NCBI GenBank assembly: GCA_033557465.1
Contig: CM066044.1
Span: 188,782,184-188,846,183 of the forward strand
Direction of reading: 5' to 3'
Length of the DNA stretch: 64,000 bases
Source: Ichthyophis bannanicus
Lineage: Eukaryota; Chordata; Amphibia; Gymnophiona; Ichthyophiidae
The position numbers were made by a program, and so were the translations under genes. Below the pieces are notes generated by a model. It was not told where the DNA came from, searched no databases, and worked only from the letters and a program-made list of their open reading frames with translations. Positions 43,651 through 54,038 of this stretch are shown here, piece by piece (positions within the stretch are counted from its first letter, which is position 1; each line of letters starts with the position of its first letter).

Positions 43651-44139
43651 GCCTCCCCTCCCTTATCCATTTCCTCCTTCAGCGCCTTCACCAGTGTGTG
43701 AAAGCAGAAGAACAGTAGTGATTGTGGGAGGCCGAGCAATAATTTCTCAGCAGGCTGCTAATGAAGCAGTCTGTCACCCAAGGAAGACGAGGCAGGAGCG
43801 GGTTGAGAAGCAATCCTTCCCTCTGGGGTACTGCGGGCTTTTTCTACATTTCAGGGAGATAAGAATGCAACTATTTGGACAAGAGGAGTACAGAGGCTGG
43901 TAATCCTCTCTTATCAGCCCCAGATACAACAAATCATTGGGCTTTCTTCCTAAACAATATTATCTCTTCCACAAATAAAGTCACTTCATTTTTTTTCACA
44001 TCTCAGAAATGCAACTAGAAACTTTACTTAGAAAACGTTCAAAGAAAGAATAGTGTCGCTTGGGGGTTTGCACATGTAAGTTCTGCTACCTAAGTGGCAA
44101 TGTTCTACTTCAGAGGTACTTTGATAAAGATTCTTCTAC
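43651..44139. other. Unannotated
   Basis: No repeat family or coding signal recognised. A 98-codon open stretch at 43607-43903 overlaps the hAT end and is probably chance. Confidence 0.4.
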
Positions 44140-44570
44140 AGTACTACTACTACTCATTTGTATAGCGCTACAAGGCGTATGCAGTGCTGTACAGACACAT
44201 ATAAAAGATGCTCCCTGCTCATTAGAGTTTACAATCTAATCAAGACAGACAGTACAATAGATGAGAACAAGGCTACAGTAGGGAAGGTAATGAAAGAGAA
44301 GGAGAACAAAGGATTAAGATTTTTAAAGCAGCCTGAAAGAGGTGGGCCTTTAGCATGGATTTGAAAATGGGGAAAGATGAAACCTGATGTAAAGATACAG
44401 GTAGTTTGTTCCAGGCATAAGGAGCAACAAGTTGAAAGAATTGAAGTCTGGAATTGGCTGTTGAAGCACCAAAAAGAATATAACTTTGTTTTAAAAATGT
44501 AGCAAAACCTTTTAAGAGCTCTCAGGCAGAGAGCTAGTAAGTTAAAAGCTAGCAATTTAAAAGCCACACA
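44140..44570 (-). mobile_element. L2 LINE 3' end, antisense
   Basis: ACTACTACTACTCATTTGTA, AGCGCTACAAGGCGTATGCA and TCATTAGAGTTTACAATCTA are the reverse of the L2 3' UTR with its TAG-repeat tail. GGTAGTTTGTTCCAGGCATA follows, as at 39885. Confidence 0.75.
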
Positions 44571-45461
44571 CCCCTAACTTCTGTTAATTTATCAATCCAT
44601 TGCATTGCTGGTCTTTGTTTTTTGTGACAACTTTCAACCTTGGCAAGCATGATGTCATTCTCTAATTATCTTTCTCTTTGCATGATGTGTCCAAAGTTTG
44701 AAAGCATTGAACCTCCAAGGAAAACTTAGATTTGATTTCCTCCAGTATCGACTGATTTGTTCTTCGGGCTGTCCATGGTATTCTTCGCCAGCACCATAAT
44801 TCAAAAGCATTGATTTTCTTCCGGTTTTGCTTCTTCACTGTTCAACTTTTGCATACACATGATGTTATTGACAAGCCAAATCTTTGCTCACAATGATACA
44901 TCTCTGCACTTGAAAATCCTATCTAGGTCCTTCATAGCCATCCTGACAAGAGCAATGCATTGTCAAATTTCTTGACTGCTTGTCATTTCATTATTGATTA
45001 TGGACCCAAGCAGGTTGAAGTTGTCTACTATTTCTATTTTTCTCCATCAAGGATGAAATTATTTTGCCAGCTGTCAGGTTCTTTGTAGTCTTGATGTTAA
45101 GGTGCAGGCCATTTTAAGGCTATGTTCCTTGATCATGATAAGCAGATGTTTTACAACATCTTCACTTTAAGCCAGTAAGATGGTATTGTAAGCAGAGCGA
45201 AGTTTGTTGATGAGTTTTCCACCAATACTTTTACCTCGGTTCGCTTTATACAATCCTGCTTCTTTGATGATTTGTTTTGCATATACATTAAAAAGGTATG
45301 TGGAATATATGCAGCCTTGTCCTACACCCTTGCTGTTTTTAAACCATTTTGTTTCTCCTTGTTCAATATGAGCTGCTTCTTGGTCGATATAAAGGCTGTG
45401 CATGAGAACTATCAGGTCTTCTGGCTTTTTAATGTGGCCCAGAGTTTTTCATGATTTATGC

Positions 45462-46532
45462 TAGGCCATGACAAATTTTGTGTGGATTTATGAGCCAGGC
45501 CAAAATCTTAGGAGCCAGTGCTTGTCACCTCCTCGTGCCCACCCACCCCACCCCCAGTTGTCTCTTGCGCCAGAGTTCCTACAGCGCACATCATCTTTAG
45601 ATAACAGTTATAGCTTTAGATAGCAAGTGTCTATGTGGACGCGTGGTGCAACAGTGGTATGCCTGTCTTTGTGGAGGATGTGGCGGTGGGTGCCTTTGTC
45701 TGGTGGGGTGCAGGGCTGTGATGCATGTATGTTTGTGCTGCAGAGCTAGAGAGCCTATGTGTGTGATGTTCAGAGGTGGGGTGCCTGTGTCTGTGTGTGA
45801 ATGTGAATGTGTGTGTGTATATGCAGTGTAGAGGTGAGGTGACTGTATATGTGCGTGTATACGTAGTGTGTAGGTGGGGTGCATGTCTGTCCTACAGAGG
45901 CAGGGTGCCTGTGTGTGTGTGTGTGTGTGTGTGTGTGGTCTGGGGTGCTTGTATGTGTGGTCTGGGGGGAGGAGAATGCACCTTTCAGCAAATATGCATT
46001 GTACCCTTTTGTCCCCATGATTTCATCCCTTTAACATCCAACACCTTGTACTCTTCCTTCCCCCCTCCCATCCTCTCCACTCTCTGTTCCCCTTCCAAAC
46101 TCTCTCCCCTTCTCCCACCCAACCCTAGCACTTGCCCTACATCCCCCCCATCCTCTTTTCTGTTTGTTTTTGTACTGGCGCTTTAAGTTTTTGCATTTTT
46201 CCCCCATCCTCCCATCTAGCCTTTTTTTTTTTAAACTGCCGCCCCGATCAGCTCTCTTCTTCTGCCTTCTAGGTGACAATCCTAGCCTTTCCCATGTGTT
46301 CCACCCATGGGAGTCCAATCTTCCGTGGGTAGACAGCTTGCATTGGGGCTGCAATCATGGCCATCCCCTTCTCTTCTGCCTGCAGGGATTAATCTCTCGA
46401 GTAGAGAGAAGAGTTCTTACCCCGCAATCATGATATTTTTTTTCTTTTTAGGAGTGGGCAAGTAAATCCCAGGTACCAAGTGCAATTTCTGGTGGTCATG
46501 GTGGCCTGGCACCCAGAATTTGTCGAGCCCTG
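45462..46532. mobile_element. hAT-type non-autonomous element
   Basis: A 1071-bp insertion flanked by a perfect 8-bp duplication ATTTATGC (45454-45461 and 46533-46540). Left end TAGGCCATGACAAATTTTGT; right end read inward CAGGGCTCGACAAATTCTGG. No transposase frame. It contains a TG-rich low-complexity stretch (45640-45970) and a T/C-rich stretch (46030-46260). Confidence 0.85.
45640..45970. repeat. TG-rich low-complexity repeat
   Basis: Degenerate units around GAGGTGGGGTGCCTGTGTCT, with a pure TG run at 45911-45939. Long open frames read from it are artefacts of composition. Confidence 0.8.
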
Positions 46533-46935
46533 ATTTATGCAATGAAAGGCCTTGCTATAGTCAATGAAACTCATATAGATATCCATTTGTCATCCTTCTG
46601 TGTTTTCAAGGATCCCTCTCACATGCGCGATGATATCTCTTCTTTCTCATCTTTTCCTGAATAGTGCTAGCACTTTGGGCAGTTCTCGTTCCTAGTAAGG
46701 TTATAGTATCCACTGAATGATCTTGAGTTGAATCTTGCTGGCATTTGGGATCAGAGCGATTGTGTGAATTTTCACAGTTAACTGGATCACCTTTCTTCAG
46801 TACTGGTATGAACACAGAATTTTCCAGTTGGCCCTAATGCTGTCTTCCATATTTGCTCGCAAAGCCTTATAAGTATTCTCACAGCTGCATCTGATTGCTG
46901 TAATACTTCAATGGGAATACCATCAAAGCCCTCAA

Positions 46936-47124
46936 TCAGATGCAGCTGTTGCAATACTTACAAGGTGTAAATGTGCACAGCCACATTTTAGCTGCAATTT
47001 TGGCTGATTTTGTGCTGGTATTTCATATATATATATAGTCTTTATAAAACAGGCTTAAAATAGATGCCTACTTGGCCCACTAACCTAGGCAATCTATTAT
47101 AAAATTATCCTCTACATGGCTGAA
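46936..47124. other. No recognisable feature
   Basis: A short AT run (ATATATATATA near 47026) is present; otherwise nothing recognised. Confidence 0.35.
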
Positions 47125-48120
47125 TATCACTGCTTAGACGTATAGGGCACGATATTGAGTTAGGAGAGCTATATACACCTTTGGCGCATAGCCCTCCCTG
47201 CCGACCTCTAACCCCGAATATTCAGTGCTGGGGTGATATGCATTTGTCAGTTGCATCCTTTAGAGAATTTGTAGCTTTTACTGTTAAAGTGATTTGAATA
47301 ACAGCATTGTGGAATCTATTATTTGCAGCTTTAGTTTATGGCTCCATTTTCCTTTCGCTAGTCCATTCATTTTCAGAACACATTTAGAAATGTAAACCAT
47401 TTTATCAGTGGTTCTGTTGTTTTAGAATTTGTTTCTTTATTGCAGGAATCAATGGAAAGTCCCTGCTTCCTTTTAGTCGTGATACAAGAAAGAAACTCAA
47501 GGGCTACGTTTATTTTCCTCAGAAAGTTTTAGCTTCAAAACCACTAAAATTTATGAGCCCGCTATTCAGTCATGGCAGTCAGCATGTTTTAGAGCACCTG
47601 ACCATCACAGCTGAACGTGAATCTAGATTTATTTATTTATTTTAATTCTCTTATATACCGTGCTATTCTGCATCAGTGCAGTTTACATTGAACAAACTGA
47701 AATTACATTGAACAGGGCATTATAACTTGGAGATAACTATTTTACAGGGAACATGGGCTATGGAGGGTTAAGTGGCTTGCCCAAGACCACAAGGAGCACC
47801 TGTGGGACTAGAAACCACAGTCCTTCCGGCCCAAGGTTGCTGTCCTCTAGTGGGATTTGAACCCCTGACCTTCCGGCCTGAAGTACCTTGCCCCAACCAC
47901 TAGGCCACTCCTCCACTCCATTCAATGATGGAGCCTATCCAGTATCTGATGCTAAATATCTGGCTTCACTGCCAACTAGATTTGCTATCCGGTTAGCAGA
48001 AATATTCAGCCACTAACCAGATAACAATCTGTATAAAGTTAGGGCAGCCGTTCACCTGTCCTAACTTTATGTGAGCACTCATCTGGTTTTGCAGTCTAAA
48101 AATCGACGCTAATGGATTGA
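47125..48120. repeat. Family B copies flanking a SINE
   Basis: Pieces at 47125-47245, 47550-47625 and 47935-48120 carry GGCACGATATTGAGTTAGG, GAGCCCGCTATTCAGTCATG and CAGCCACTAACCAGATAACA. The SINE at 47630-47935 divides one copy. The interval 47246-47549 is unassigned. Confidence 0.5.
47630..47935 (-). mobile_element. SINE with L2-like 3' tail, full length
   Basis: Read on the minus strand: a tRNA-like head (CCTAGTGGTTGGGGCAAGG, with the B-box region GGGGTTCAAATCCC), the body (GGGCAAGCCACTTAACCCTC), then the tail GTAAACTGCACTGATGCAGA and GGTATATAAGAGAATTAAAA. This is the best example here of head, body and LINE tail in one copy. Confidence 0.82.
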
Positions 48121-48549
48121 ATTCACGGTTGCACTGTTTGCACCACAAAATTGCAGCATATAGTACTTAAGAATAGATTCTGCATGCTAAGAGTGGTCAT
48201 TTGTGACTTTTCCATATTGAAATTGTATCTCAGTGGGAAGCACTCAGTGGATATGACGCCTGAGGAAGGCATCATATCGCCAAAACATGGCTGTGTAGGG
48301 TACTCATCTGCTCCTTCCTGCTAGCTGAAGCATACTGGCTAAGAGAAGAAAATCAAGAGGACAGACAGGCCAGCCTCAAGTGTGATAGGCAAGCAAGAGG
48401 GGATATGAAGAGTTGGACAGAATCTAGAAACCCACACCACTGACATGCCTCCAATACAAAAACTGACAAAGTAATAGAACATATAGGATCTTGTGTTTAA
48501 TCAAACACCCTGCCCGTCAAGTCTTACATTCAAATTTTGCAATCTAAAT
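48121..48549. other. Unannotated apart from a hammerhead-like motif
   Basis: Apart from the motif at 48259-48300, nothing is recognised. Confidence 0.4.
48259..48300 (+). ncRNA. Decayed hammerhead-like motif
   Basis: CTGAGGA (48260-48266, fits CUGANGA), then a stem II GGC...GCC (48268-48270 with 48279-48281), then AAAA where GAAA is expected, then CATGGCTGTG (possible stem III) and TA. One core base (G12) is changed and stem I is poor, so it should be inactive. It resembles the arms of elements E1 and E2. Confidence 0.35.
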
Positions 48550-48862
48550 GATTACCAAAACAAAGGATCATCCTGAATATTCAACCTCTTAGCCTAACTT
48601 ACAATTTTTCTGATTGATCTTCTATGTGAGCATGGGCAAAAATATTGTAATTTCACCTTATCTTTTCTCCTCCCTTTTCTCTGCTGTATCTTAACTTTGG
48701 TTTTATGTTGTAAACCGCAATGATATGTTTGGAACCCCTCGTCTCCTATGCATTTCCTTACCATTCCCCTAGATATATTCTAGTCCCCAGTTGTATTGTC
48801 TGTCTTGACTAGACTGTAGCACTATACATATGATAAATAGTGGTAGTAGTGTTCTGTGTTTA
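48550..48862 (+). mobile_element. L2 LINE 3' UTR
   Basis: Plus-oriented L2 end: TGTTGTAAACCGCAATGAT, TTGTATTGTCTGTCTTGACT, AGACTGTAGCACTATACATA, ending ATAAATAGTGGTAGTAG. Confidence 0.65.
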
Positions 48863-49012
48863 AACTCAATAAAATGCCAGGGCCTGATATTCAGCGGCAG
48901 CAGCTAGTGCTGCTAAAGCAATTAGCAAATGAACATCAGACCTGGATAATCATCAATGCATATTTGGGGGCCCCAGCATTGAATAACCAGGTTGTCTGGA
49001 TTGCTATGAAGC

Positions 49013-49140
49013 CACTGCTACTACTATTAATCATTTATATAGTGCTACAAGGCTTACGCAGTGCTGTACAGATACATGCAGAAGACGGTCCCTGCTCCTC
49101 AGAGCTTACAGTCTAATTAAGACAGACAATACGATAGCTG
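49013..49140 (-). mobile_element. L2 LINE 3' UTR fragment, antisense
   Basis: CACTGCTACTACTATTAATC, AGTGCTACAAGGCTTACGCA and TCCTCAGAGCTTACAGTCTA match 44155-44245. It runs directly into the first unit of the minisatellite. Confidence 0.75.
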
Positions 49141-51488
49141 AGAACAAGGGTACAGATAGAGAAAGATGAGGAGACACATGGAGAACAAGGGTACAGATAG
49201 AGAAAGGTGAGGAGACACATGGAGAACAAGGGTACAGATAGAGAAAGGTGAGGAGACACATGGAGAACAAGGGTACAGATAGAGAAAGGTGAGGAGACAC
49301 ATGGAGAACAAGGGTACAGATAGAGAAAGGTGAGGAGACACACGAAGAACAAGGGTACAGATAGAGAAAGGTAAGGAGACACACGGAGAACAAGGGTACA
49401 GATAGAGAAAGGTAAGGAGACACACGGAGAACAAGGGTACAGATAGAGAAAGGTGAGGAGACACACGGAGAACAAGGGTACAGATAGAGAAAGGTGAGGA
49501 GACACACGGAGAACAAGGGTACAGATAGAGAAAGGTGAGGAGACACATGGAGAACAAGGGTACAGATAGAGAAAGGTGAGGAGACACATGGAGAACAAGG
49601 GTACAGATAGAGAAAGGTGAGGAGACACATGGAGAACAAGGGTACAGATAGAGAAAGGTGAGGAGACACACGGAGAACAAGGGTACAGATAGAGAAAGGT
49701 GAGGAGACACACGGAGAACAAGGGTACAGATAGAGAAATGTGAGGAGACACACGGAGAACAAGGGTACAGATAGAGAAATGTGAGGAGACACACGGAGAA
49801 CAAGGGTACAGATAGAGAAATGTGAGGAGACACACGGAGAACAAGGGTACAGATAGAGAAAGGTGAGGAGACACACGGAGAACAAGGGTACAGATAGAGA
49901 AAGGTGAGGAGACACACGGAGAACAAGGGTACAGATAGAGAAATGTGAGGAGACACACGGAGAACAAGGGTACAGATAGAGAAATGTGAGGAGAGACACA
50001 GGGAGAACAAGGGTACAGATAGAGAAATGTGAGGAGACACACGGAGAACAAGGGTACAGATAGAGAAAGGTGAGGAGACACACGGAGAACAAGGGTACAG
50101 ATAGAGAAAGGTGAGGAGACACACGGAGAACAAGGGTACAGATAGAGAAATGTGAGGAGACACACGGAGAACAAGGGTACAGATAGAGAAAGGTGAGGAG
50201 ACACACGGAGAACAAGGGTACAGATAGAGAAATGTGAGGAGACACACGGAGAACAAGGGTACAGATAGAGAAAGGTGAGGAGACACATGGAGAACAAGGG
50301 TACAGATAGAGAAAGGTGAGGAGACACATGGAGAACAAGGGTACAGATAGAGAAAGGTGAGGAGACACACGGAGAACAAGGGTACAGATAGAGAAAGGTG
50401 AGGAGACACACGGAGAACAAGGGTACAGATAGAGAAAGGCGAGGAGACACACGGAGAACAAGGGTACAGATAGAGAAAGGTGAGGAGACACACGGAGAAC
50501 AAGGGTACAGATAGAGAAAGGTGAGGAGACACATGGAGAACAAGGGTACAGATAGAGAAAGGTGAGGAGACACATGGAGAACAAGGGTACAGATAGAGAA
50601 AGGTGAGGAGACACATGGAGAACAAGGGTACAGATAGAGAAAGGTGAGGAGACACATGGAGAACAAGGGTACAGATAGAGAAAGGTGAGGAGACACATGG
50701 AGAACAAGGGTACAGATAGAGAAAGGTGAGGAGACACATGGAGAACAAGGGTACAGATAGAGAAAGGTGAGGAGACACATGGAGAACAAGGGTACAGATA
50801 GAGAAAGGTGAGGAGACACATGGAGAACAAGGGTACAGATAGAGAAAGGTGAGGAGACACACGGAGAACAAGGGTACAGATAGAGAAAGGTGAGGAGACA
50901 CATGGAGAACAAGGGTACAGATAGAGAAAGGTGAGGAGACACACGGAGAACAAGGGTACAGATAGAGAAAGGTGAGGAGACACACGGAGAACAAGGGTAC
51001 AGATAGAGAAAGGTGAGGAGACACACGGAGAACAAGGGTACAGATAGAGAAAGGTGAGGAGACACACGGAGAACAAGGGTACAGATAGAGAAAGGTGAGG
51101 AGACACACGGAGAACAAGGGTACAGATAGAGAAAGGTGAGGAGACACACGGAGAACAAGGGTACAGATAGAGAAAGGTGAGGAGACACACGGAGAACAAG
51201 GGTACAGATAGAGAAAGGTGAGGAGACACGGAGAACAAGGGTACAGATAGAGAAAGGTGAGGAGACACACGGAGAACAAGGGTACAGATAGAGAAAGGTG
51301 AGGAGACACACGGAGAACAAGGGTACAGATAGAGAAAGGTGAGGAGACACATGGAGAACAAGGGTACAGATAGAGAAAGGTGAGGAGACACACGGAGAAC
51401 AAGGGTACAGATAGAGAAAGGTGAGGAGACACACGGAGAACAAGGGTACCACTAGAGAAAGGTGAGGAGACACACGGAGAACAAGGGA
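49135..51488. repeat. 41-bp minisatellite, about 57 copies
   Basis: The unit reads GAGAACAAGGGTACAGATAG then AGAAAGGTGAGGAGACACAYG, 41 bp. Copies are nearly identical; variants fall mainly at two sites (CACATGG or CACACGG; AAAGGTG or AAATGTG) and cluster in blocks. Two length variants occur, +2 near 49991 and -2 near 51227. The unit has no stop on the minus strand in any phase, so all three minus frames stay open across the array (761-798 codons). These are not genes. The first unit continues the L2 3' UTR, and the homologous L2 sequence at 44262-44310 (GATGAGAACAAGGCTACAGT) shows the origin. Confidence 0.95.
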
Positions 51489-51909
51489 TCAGGATCCAAT
51501 CGGGCAGCAGCAATATTCAGCCATGGTCCAGTTAGCGTCAGCAGTGAAAGTTAGACCAGCCTTTACTGCGCTTCACTTTTAACACATTGCGATACCCAGG
51601 CTCAATATCTCACTGCCTGGTTATCGCCATTTGCCACCCTGGAACGCCCCCAGAATGCCCCGATGGTAATCAGTTAGCACTGGGGTGTGCAGCAGTGGCA
51701 CCCATGGATATTCAGCAAGTATGCTAGCTACGTTAATTCCTTTCAATATTTGGTCCCCAGTGTCCATAATCTAGGCATTGTTTCTACTACTATTTTATAA
51801 AGATACAGGAGTGTCTAAATGCCTTTTTCAATAGGTGCCTTCTCCACTGTTATGAAGCTTCACCTCCAACATGGAGTCAGCAGCCACTAACGTCTCTCTA
51901 CTTGCCAAA

Positions 51910-51956
51910 TATATATCTATCTATTTATACTGCTCATTAGAAACGGTATACAATAA
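51910..51956 (-). mobile_element. L2-like LINE 3' tail, antisense (left piece)
   Basis: CTATTTATACTGCTCATTAG then AAACGGTATACAATAA, the reverse of an L2-like tail; it continues at 53432 beyond element D2. Confidence 0.5.
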
Positions 51957-52285
51957 GGGGGTCATTCCGTTCAGGTTGTCCAGGCCCCTGTGCACCCGAT
52001 CGGAATCGGACACACAAGGGTAGACACGATTCTGATCCCGTCTAGCCCCCATGGATCAGAATCATGACTAGGCCTTTACATGTAGGCCGGGACCCTATTC
52101 CCATCAACCTGCATGTACAGGCCCCTGCCAAGCTAACTCAGTCAAGGCTCCTGAATGGAGCTGTGGTACCATGGCGTCTGATTGCCATGGCACCACAGCT
52201 CCATTCAGGAGCCTCAATCCCCAGCCGCCGATGACCGTCTCCTTTCCCCGCAGCCCAACCCCCGATCTGGCCTCCCATGGCCAGG

Positions 52286-53088
52286 AGAGAACATGCTGCA
52301 ACAATGTGCCCAACACGAAAGCATAACTCCACGTGCAGTAACAGAGACCCAACGACGACGTGGATAGCAATAGAAGGAAACTATTTATTCAAGTAGATAA
52401 AAACAGCCAGGCCCGACACAGGCCGTGTTTCGCAACACCTTCTTCAGGGGCTAGATTGGCTAAACACAAAATAATAAAATGAATAATAAATAACATAAAA
52501 ACAATATAACATAATAAGGATAAAACAAATTAGAGAATGAACTAAAACACATGTAAACAAATATATAATATGATAAAAAACATAATAAAAAACACTAAAG
52601 AAACCAGAATTACACTAAGGAATGAAATAAGAAAATCAGGGTCAAGATTACTCTTCAGGTAGTCCACCCACAATCTCTTTGTTGTCACACTCCTATAGGC
52701 CATATGCTCATCTATACCCGATATATTGTTTATTTTATTATATATGTATACATTTTATCTTATTATGAGTATTCATGATTTTATGTATATGTTAGCAGAT
52801 TTTCATATTTCATTCCTTAGTGTAATTCTGGTTTCTTTAGTGTTTTTTATTATGTTTTTTATCATATTATATATTTGTTTACATGTGTTTTAGTTCATTC
52901 TCTAATTTGTTTTATCCTTATTATGTTATATTGTTTTTATGTTATTTATTATTCATTTTATTATTTTGTGTTTAGCCAACCTAGCCCCTAAAGAAGGGGT
53001 TGCGAAACGGCCTGTGTCGGGCCTGGCTGTTTTTATCTACTTGAATAAATAGTTTCCTTCCATTGCTATCCACGTCGTCGTTGGATCT
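52286..53088. mobile_element. Element E2, hammerhead-like inverted-repeat element
   Basis: An 803-bp insertion in element D2 with a perfect 14-bp target duplication CTCCCATGGCCAGG (52272-52285 and 53089-53102). It is almost entirely an inverted repeat: arms 52349-52637 and 52798-53084, spacer about 160 bp. The left arm extends about 60 bp beyond the repeat. The arms hold the same GGCCCGACACAGGCC / TTCGCAACACC motif as E1. No coding frame. Confidence 0.65.
52410..52454 (-). ncRNA. Hammerhead-ribozyme-like motif, E2 left arm
   Basis: Minus strand: TAGCCC, CTGAAGA, AGGTGTTGC, GAAA, CACGGCCTGTG, TC, GGGCC. Core bases are intact, stem III (CAC/GTG) and stem I (GCCC/GGGC) form, stem II is weak. 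The matching right arm (52982-53023, plus) has CTAAAGA, a core mutation. Confidence 0.5.
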
Positions 53089-53431
53089 CTCCCATGGCCA
53101 GGGTCAGGCTGCAGGAAATCTCCTGCACCCACCTCACCCTTCTTCCGTGGCCAGAGCTCCCATCCCCTGACATCTAGGGGGACTTATTCCACCTCCCATG
53201 GTGGAATAAGTCCCCTGTCCAGTCTGCCGGCCCCGGATGTCAGAATCGGCCCTGTATGTCCAGAGCCGTAGACCGCCCACTGCCTGCCCTAACTCTGCCT
53301 CCACACCATACCCATTTAGCCCTTCATACAAACACCTTGTTCATACAGGGATTTTATTTGGGGATGCAGAGAGGGCCAAATAGTGGGGATGGGACATCCA
53401 TCCCCATTATTCGCGGCTCAGAATGACCCCG

Positions 53432-53820
53432 TAAACATATAAAATAACATACAAAATACATTAAAATATCACATTCCGTTTCATACTTCACAATTCCCCC
53501 CCCCCCCCAAAGCCTTTACAAACAAATGTGTCTTCAATTGTACTTTAAACAAGGATGATATTGCAGAAGCAAATGTTTCCCTGCCAATGCCAGCAGGAAA
53601 TCTGATGGAAATACTGCACATTAGCACAATATAGATGAACTAATGGAAAGAAAATTTGAATGGGAGACCTCTCTAGATGTGAACTGGTATATTATACTCC
53701 GTAAACTGGTGTATTATACTCCTTGAACAGAGCAACACTGACTGTTGAGTGCAATAGAAACGATAGTTGCAAGGCCTCTCAAGAGAGCAGCATCCTCGCT
53801 GAGATCCAGCTTTAAATACC
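53432..53820 (-). mobile_element. L2-like LINE 3' region, antisense (right piece)
   Basis: Continues from 51956: ACATACAAAATACATTAAAA, CAAAGCCTTTACAAACAAAT, GTGTCTTCAATTGTACTTTA. A C run (about 53497-53509) lies in it. No intact frame. Confidence 0.45.
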
Positions 53821-53836
53821 AACTCAAACTCTAGAG

Positions 53837-54030
53837 CAGTGGCTCTCAACCCAGCCCTCTAGGACCCCCAGGCCAGTCAGGTTTTCAGGATATCCACAAC
53901 GAATATACATGAGATAGATCTGCATGAACTGCTTTCTTTGTATGTAGATCTCTCTCATGCATATTCGTTGTGGATACCCTGAAACCCCGACTGGACTAGG
54001 GGTCCCAGAGGACTGGATTGAGAACCACTT
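53837..54030. mobile_element. hAT MITE, palindromic
   Basis: 194 bp between perfect 8-bp duplications CTCTAGAG (53829-53836 and 54031-54038). Left end CAGTGGCTCTCAACCCAG; right end read inward AAGTGGTTCTCAATCCAG. The arms pair over most of the length (GGATATCCACAACGAATATA facing CATATTCGTTGTGGATACCC). Confidence 0.88.
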
Positions 54031-54038
54031 CTCTAGAG

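Larger units (their letters stand above)
44580..46935 (-). mobile_element. RTE/BovB-like LINE, split by a hAT element
   Basis: The right part (46541-46935) and left part (44580-45453) form one antisense copy once the hAT element is removed. The plus strand carries the typical reverse of the BovB 3' region (GCCAGCACCATAATTCAAAA, GCATTGATTTTCTTCCGG). The minus frame at 45403-45167 reads HSLYIDQEA, GVGQGCIYSTYLFNVYAKQI and IKEAGL. The YADD box is lost. Confidence 0.8.
48880..51765. repeat. Family B copy interrupted by L2 tail and minisatellite
   Basis: The left piece (48880-49012: GGGCCTGATATTCAGCGGCA) and right piece (51490-51765: GGCAGCAGCAATATTCAGCC, GATATTCAGCAAGTATGCTA) are separated by an antisense L2 3' fragment and the 41-bp array that grew from it. 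Confidence 0.5.
51957..53431. mobile_element. Palindrome-rich DNA element D2 (carries E2)
   Basis: Starts GGGGGTCATTCCGTTC, ends CGGCTCAGAATGACCCCG, flanked by TAA on both sides (51954-51956, 53432-53434). A 3-bp TWA duplication would suit a PIF/Harbinger-type element. Hairpins: GGCTCCTGAATGGAGCTGTG facing CACAGCTCCATTCAGGAGCC (52146-52214), and GGGACTTATTCCACC facing GGTGGAATAAGTCCC (53179-53214). Without E2 it is about 660 bp and matches D1 in reverse. Confidence 0.65.

Noticed and set aside
43607..43903. A 98-codon plus-strand frame
   Set aside because: Starts in the terminal repeat of a hAT fragment and shows no family motif or splice signals.
45643..46186. Frames rich in Cys/Val/His from the TG-rich stretch in the hAT element
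   Set aside because: Low-complexity TG repeat; codon content reflects composition and both strands are open.
49135..51488. A CRISPR-like array
   Set aside because: The 41-bp units are directly tandem without unique spacers, and the context is a vertebrate-type genome.
49106..51513. Three minus-strand frames of 761-798 codons with a repeated LTFLYLYPCSPCVS protein
   Set aside because: They are the three phases of a 41-bp tandem repeat with no stop codon. Product content is fixed by the DNA unit and there is no promoter or splice context.
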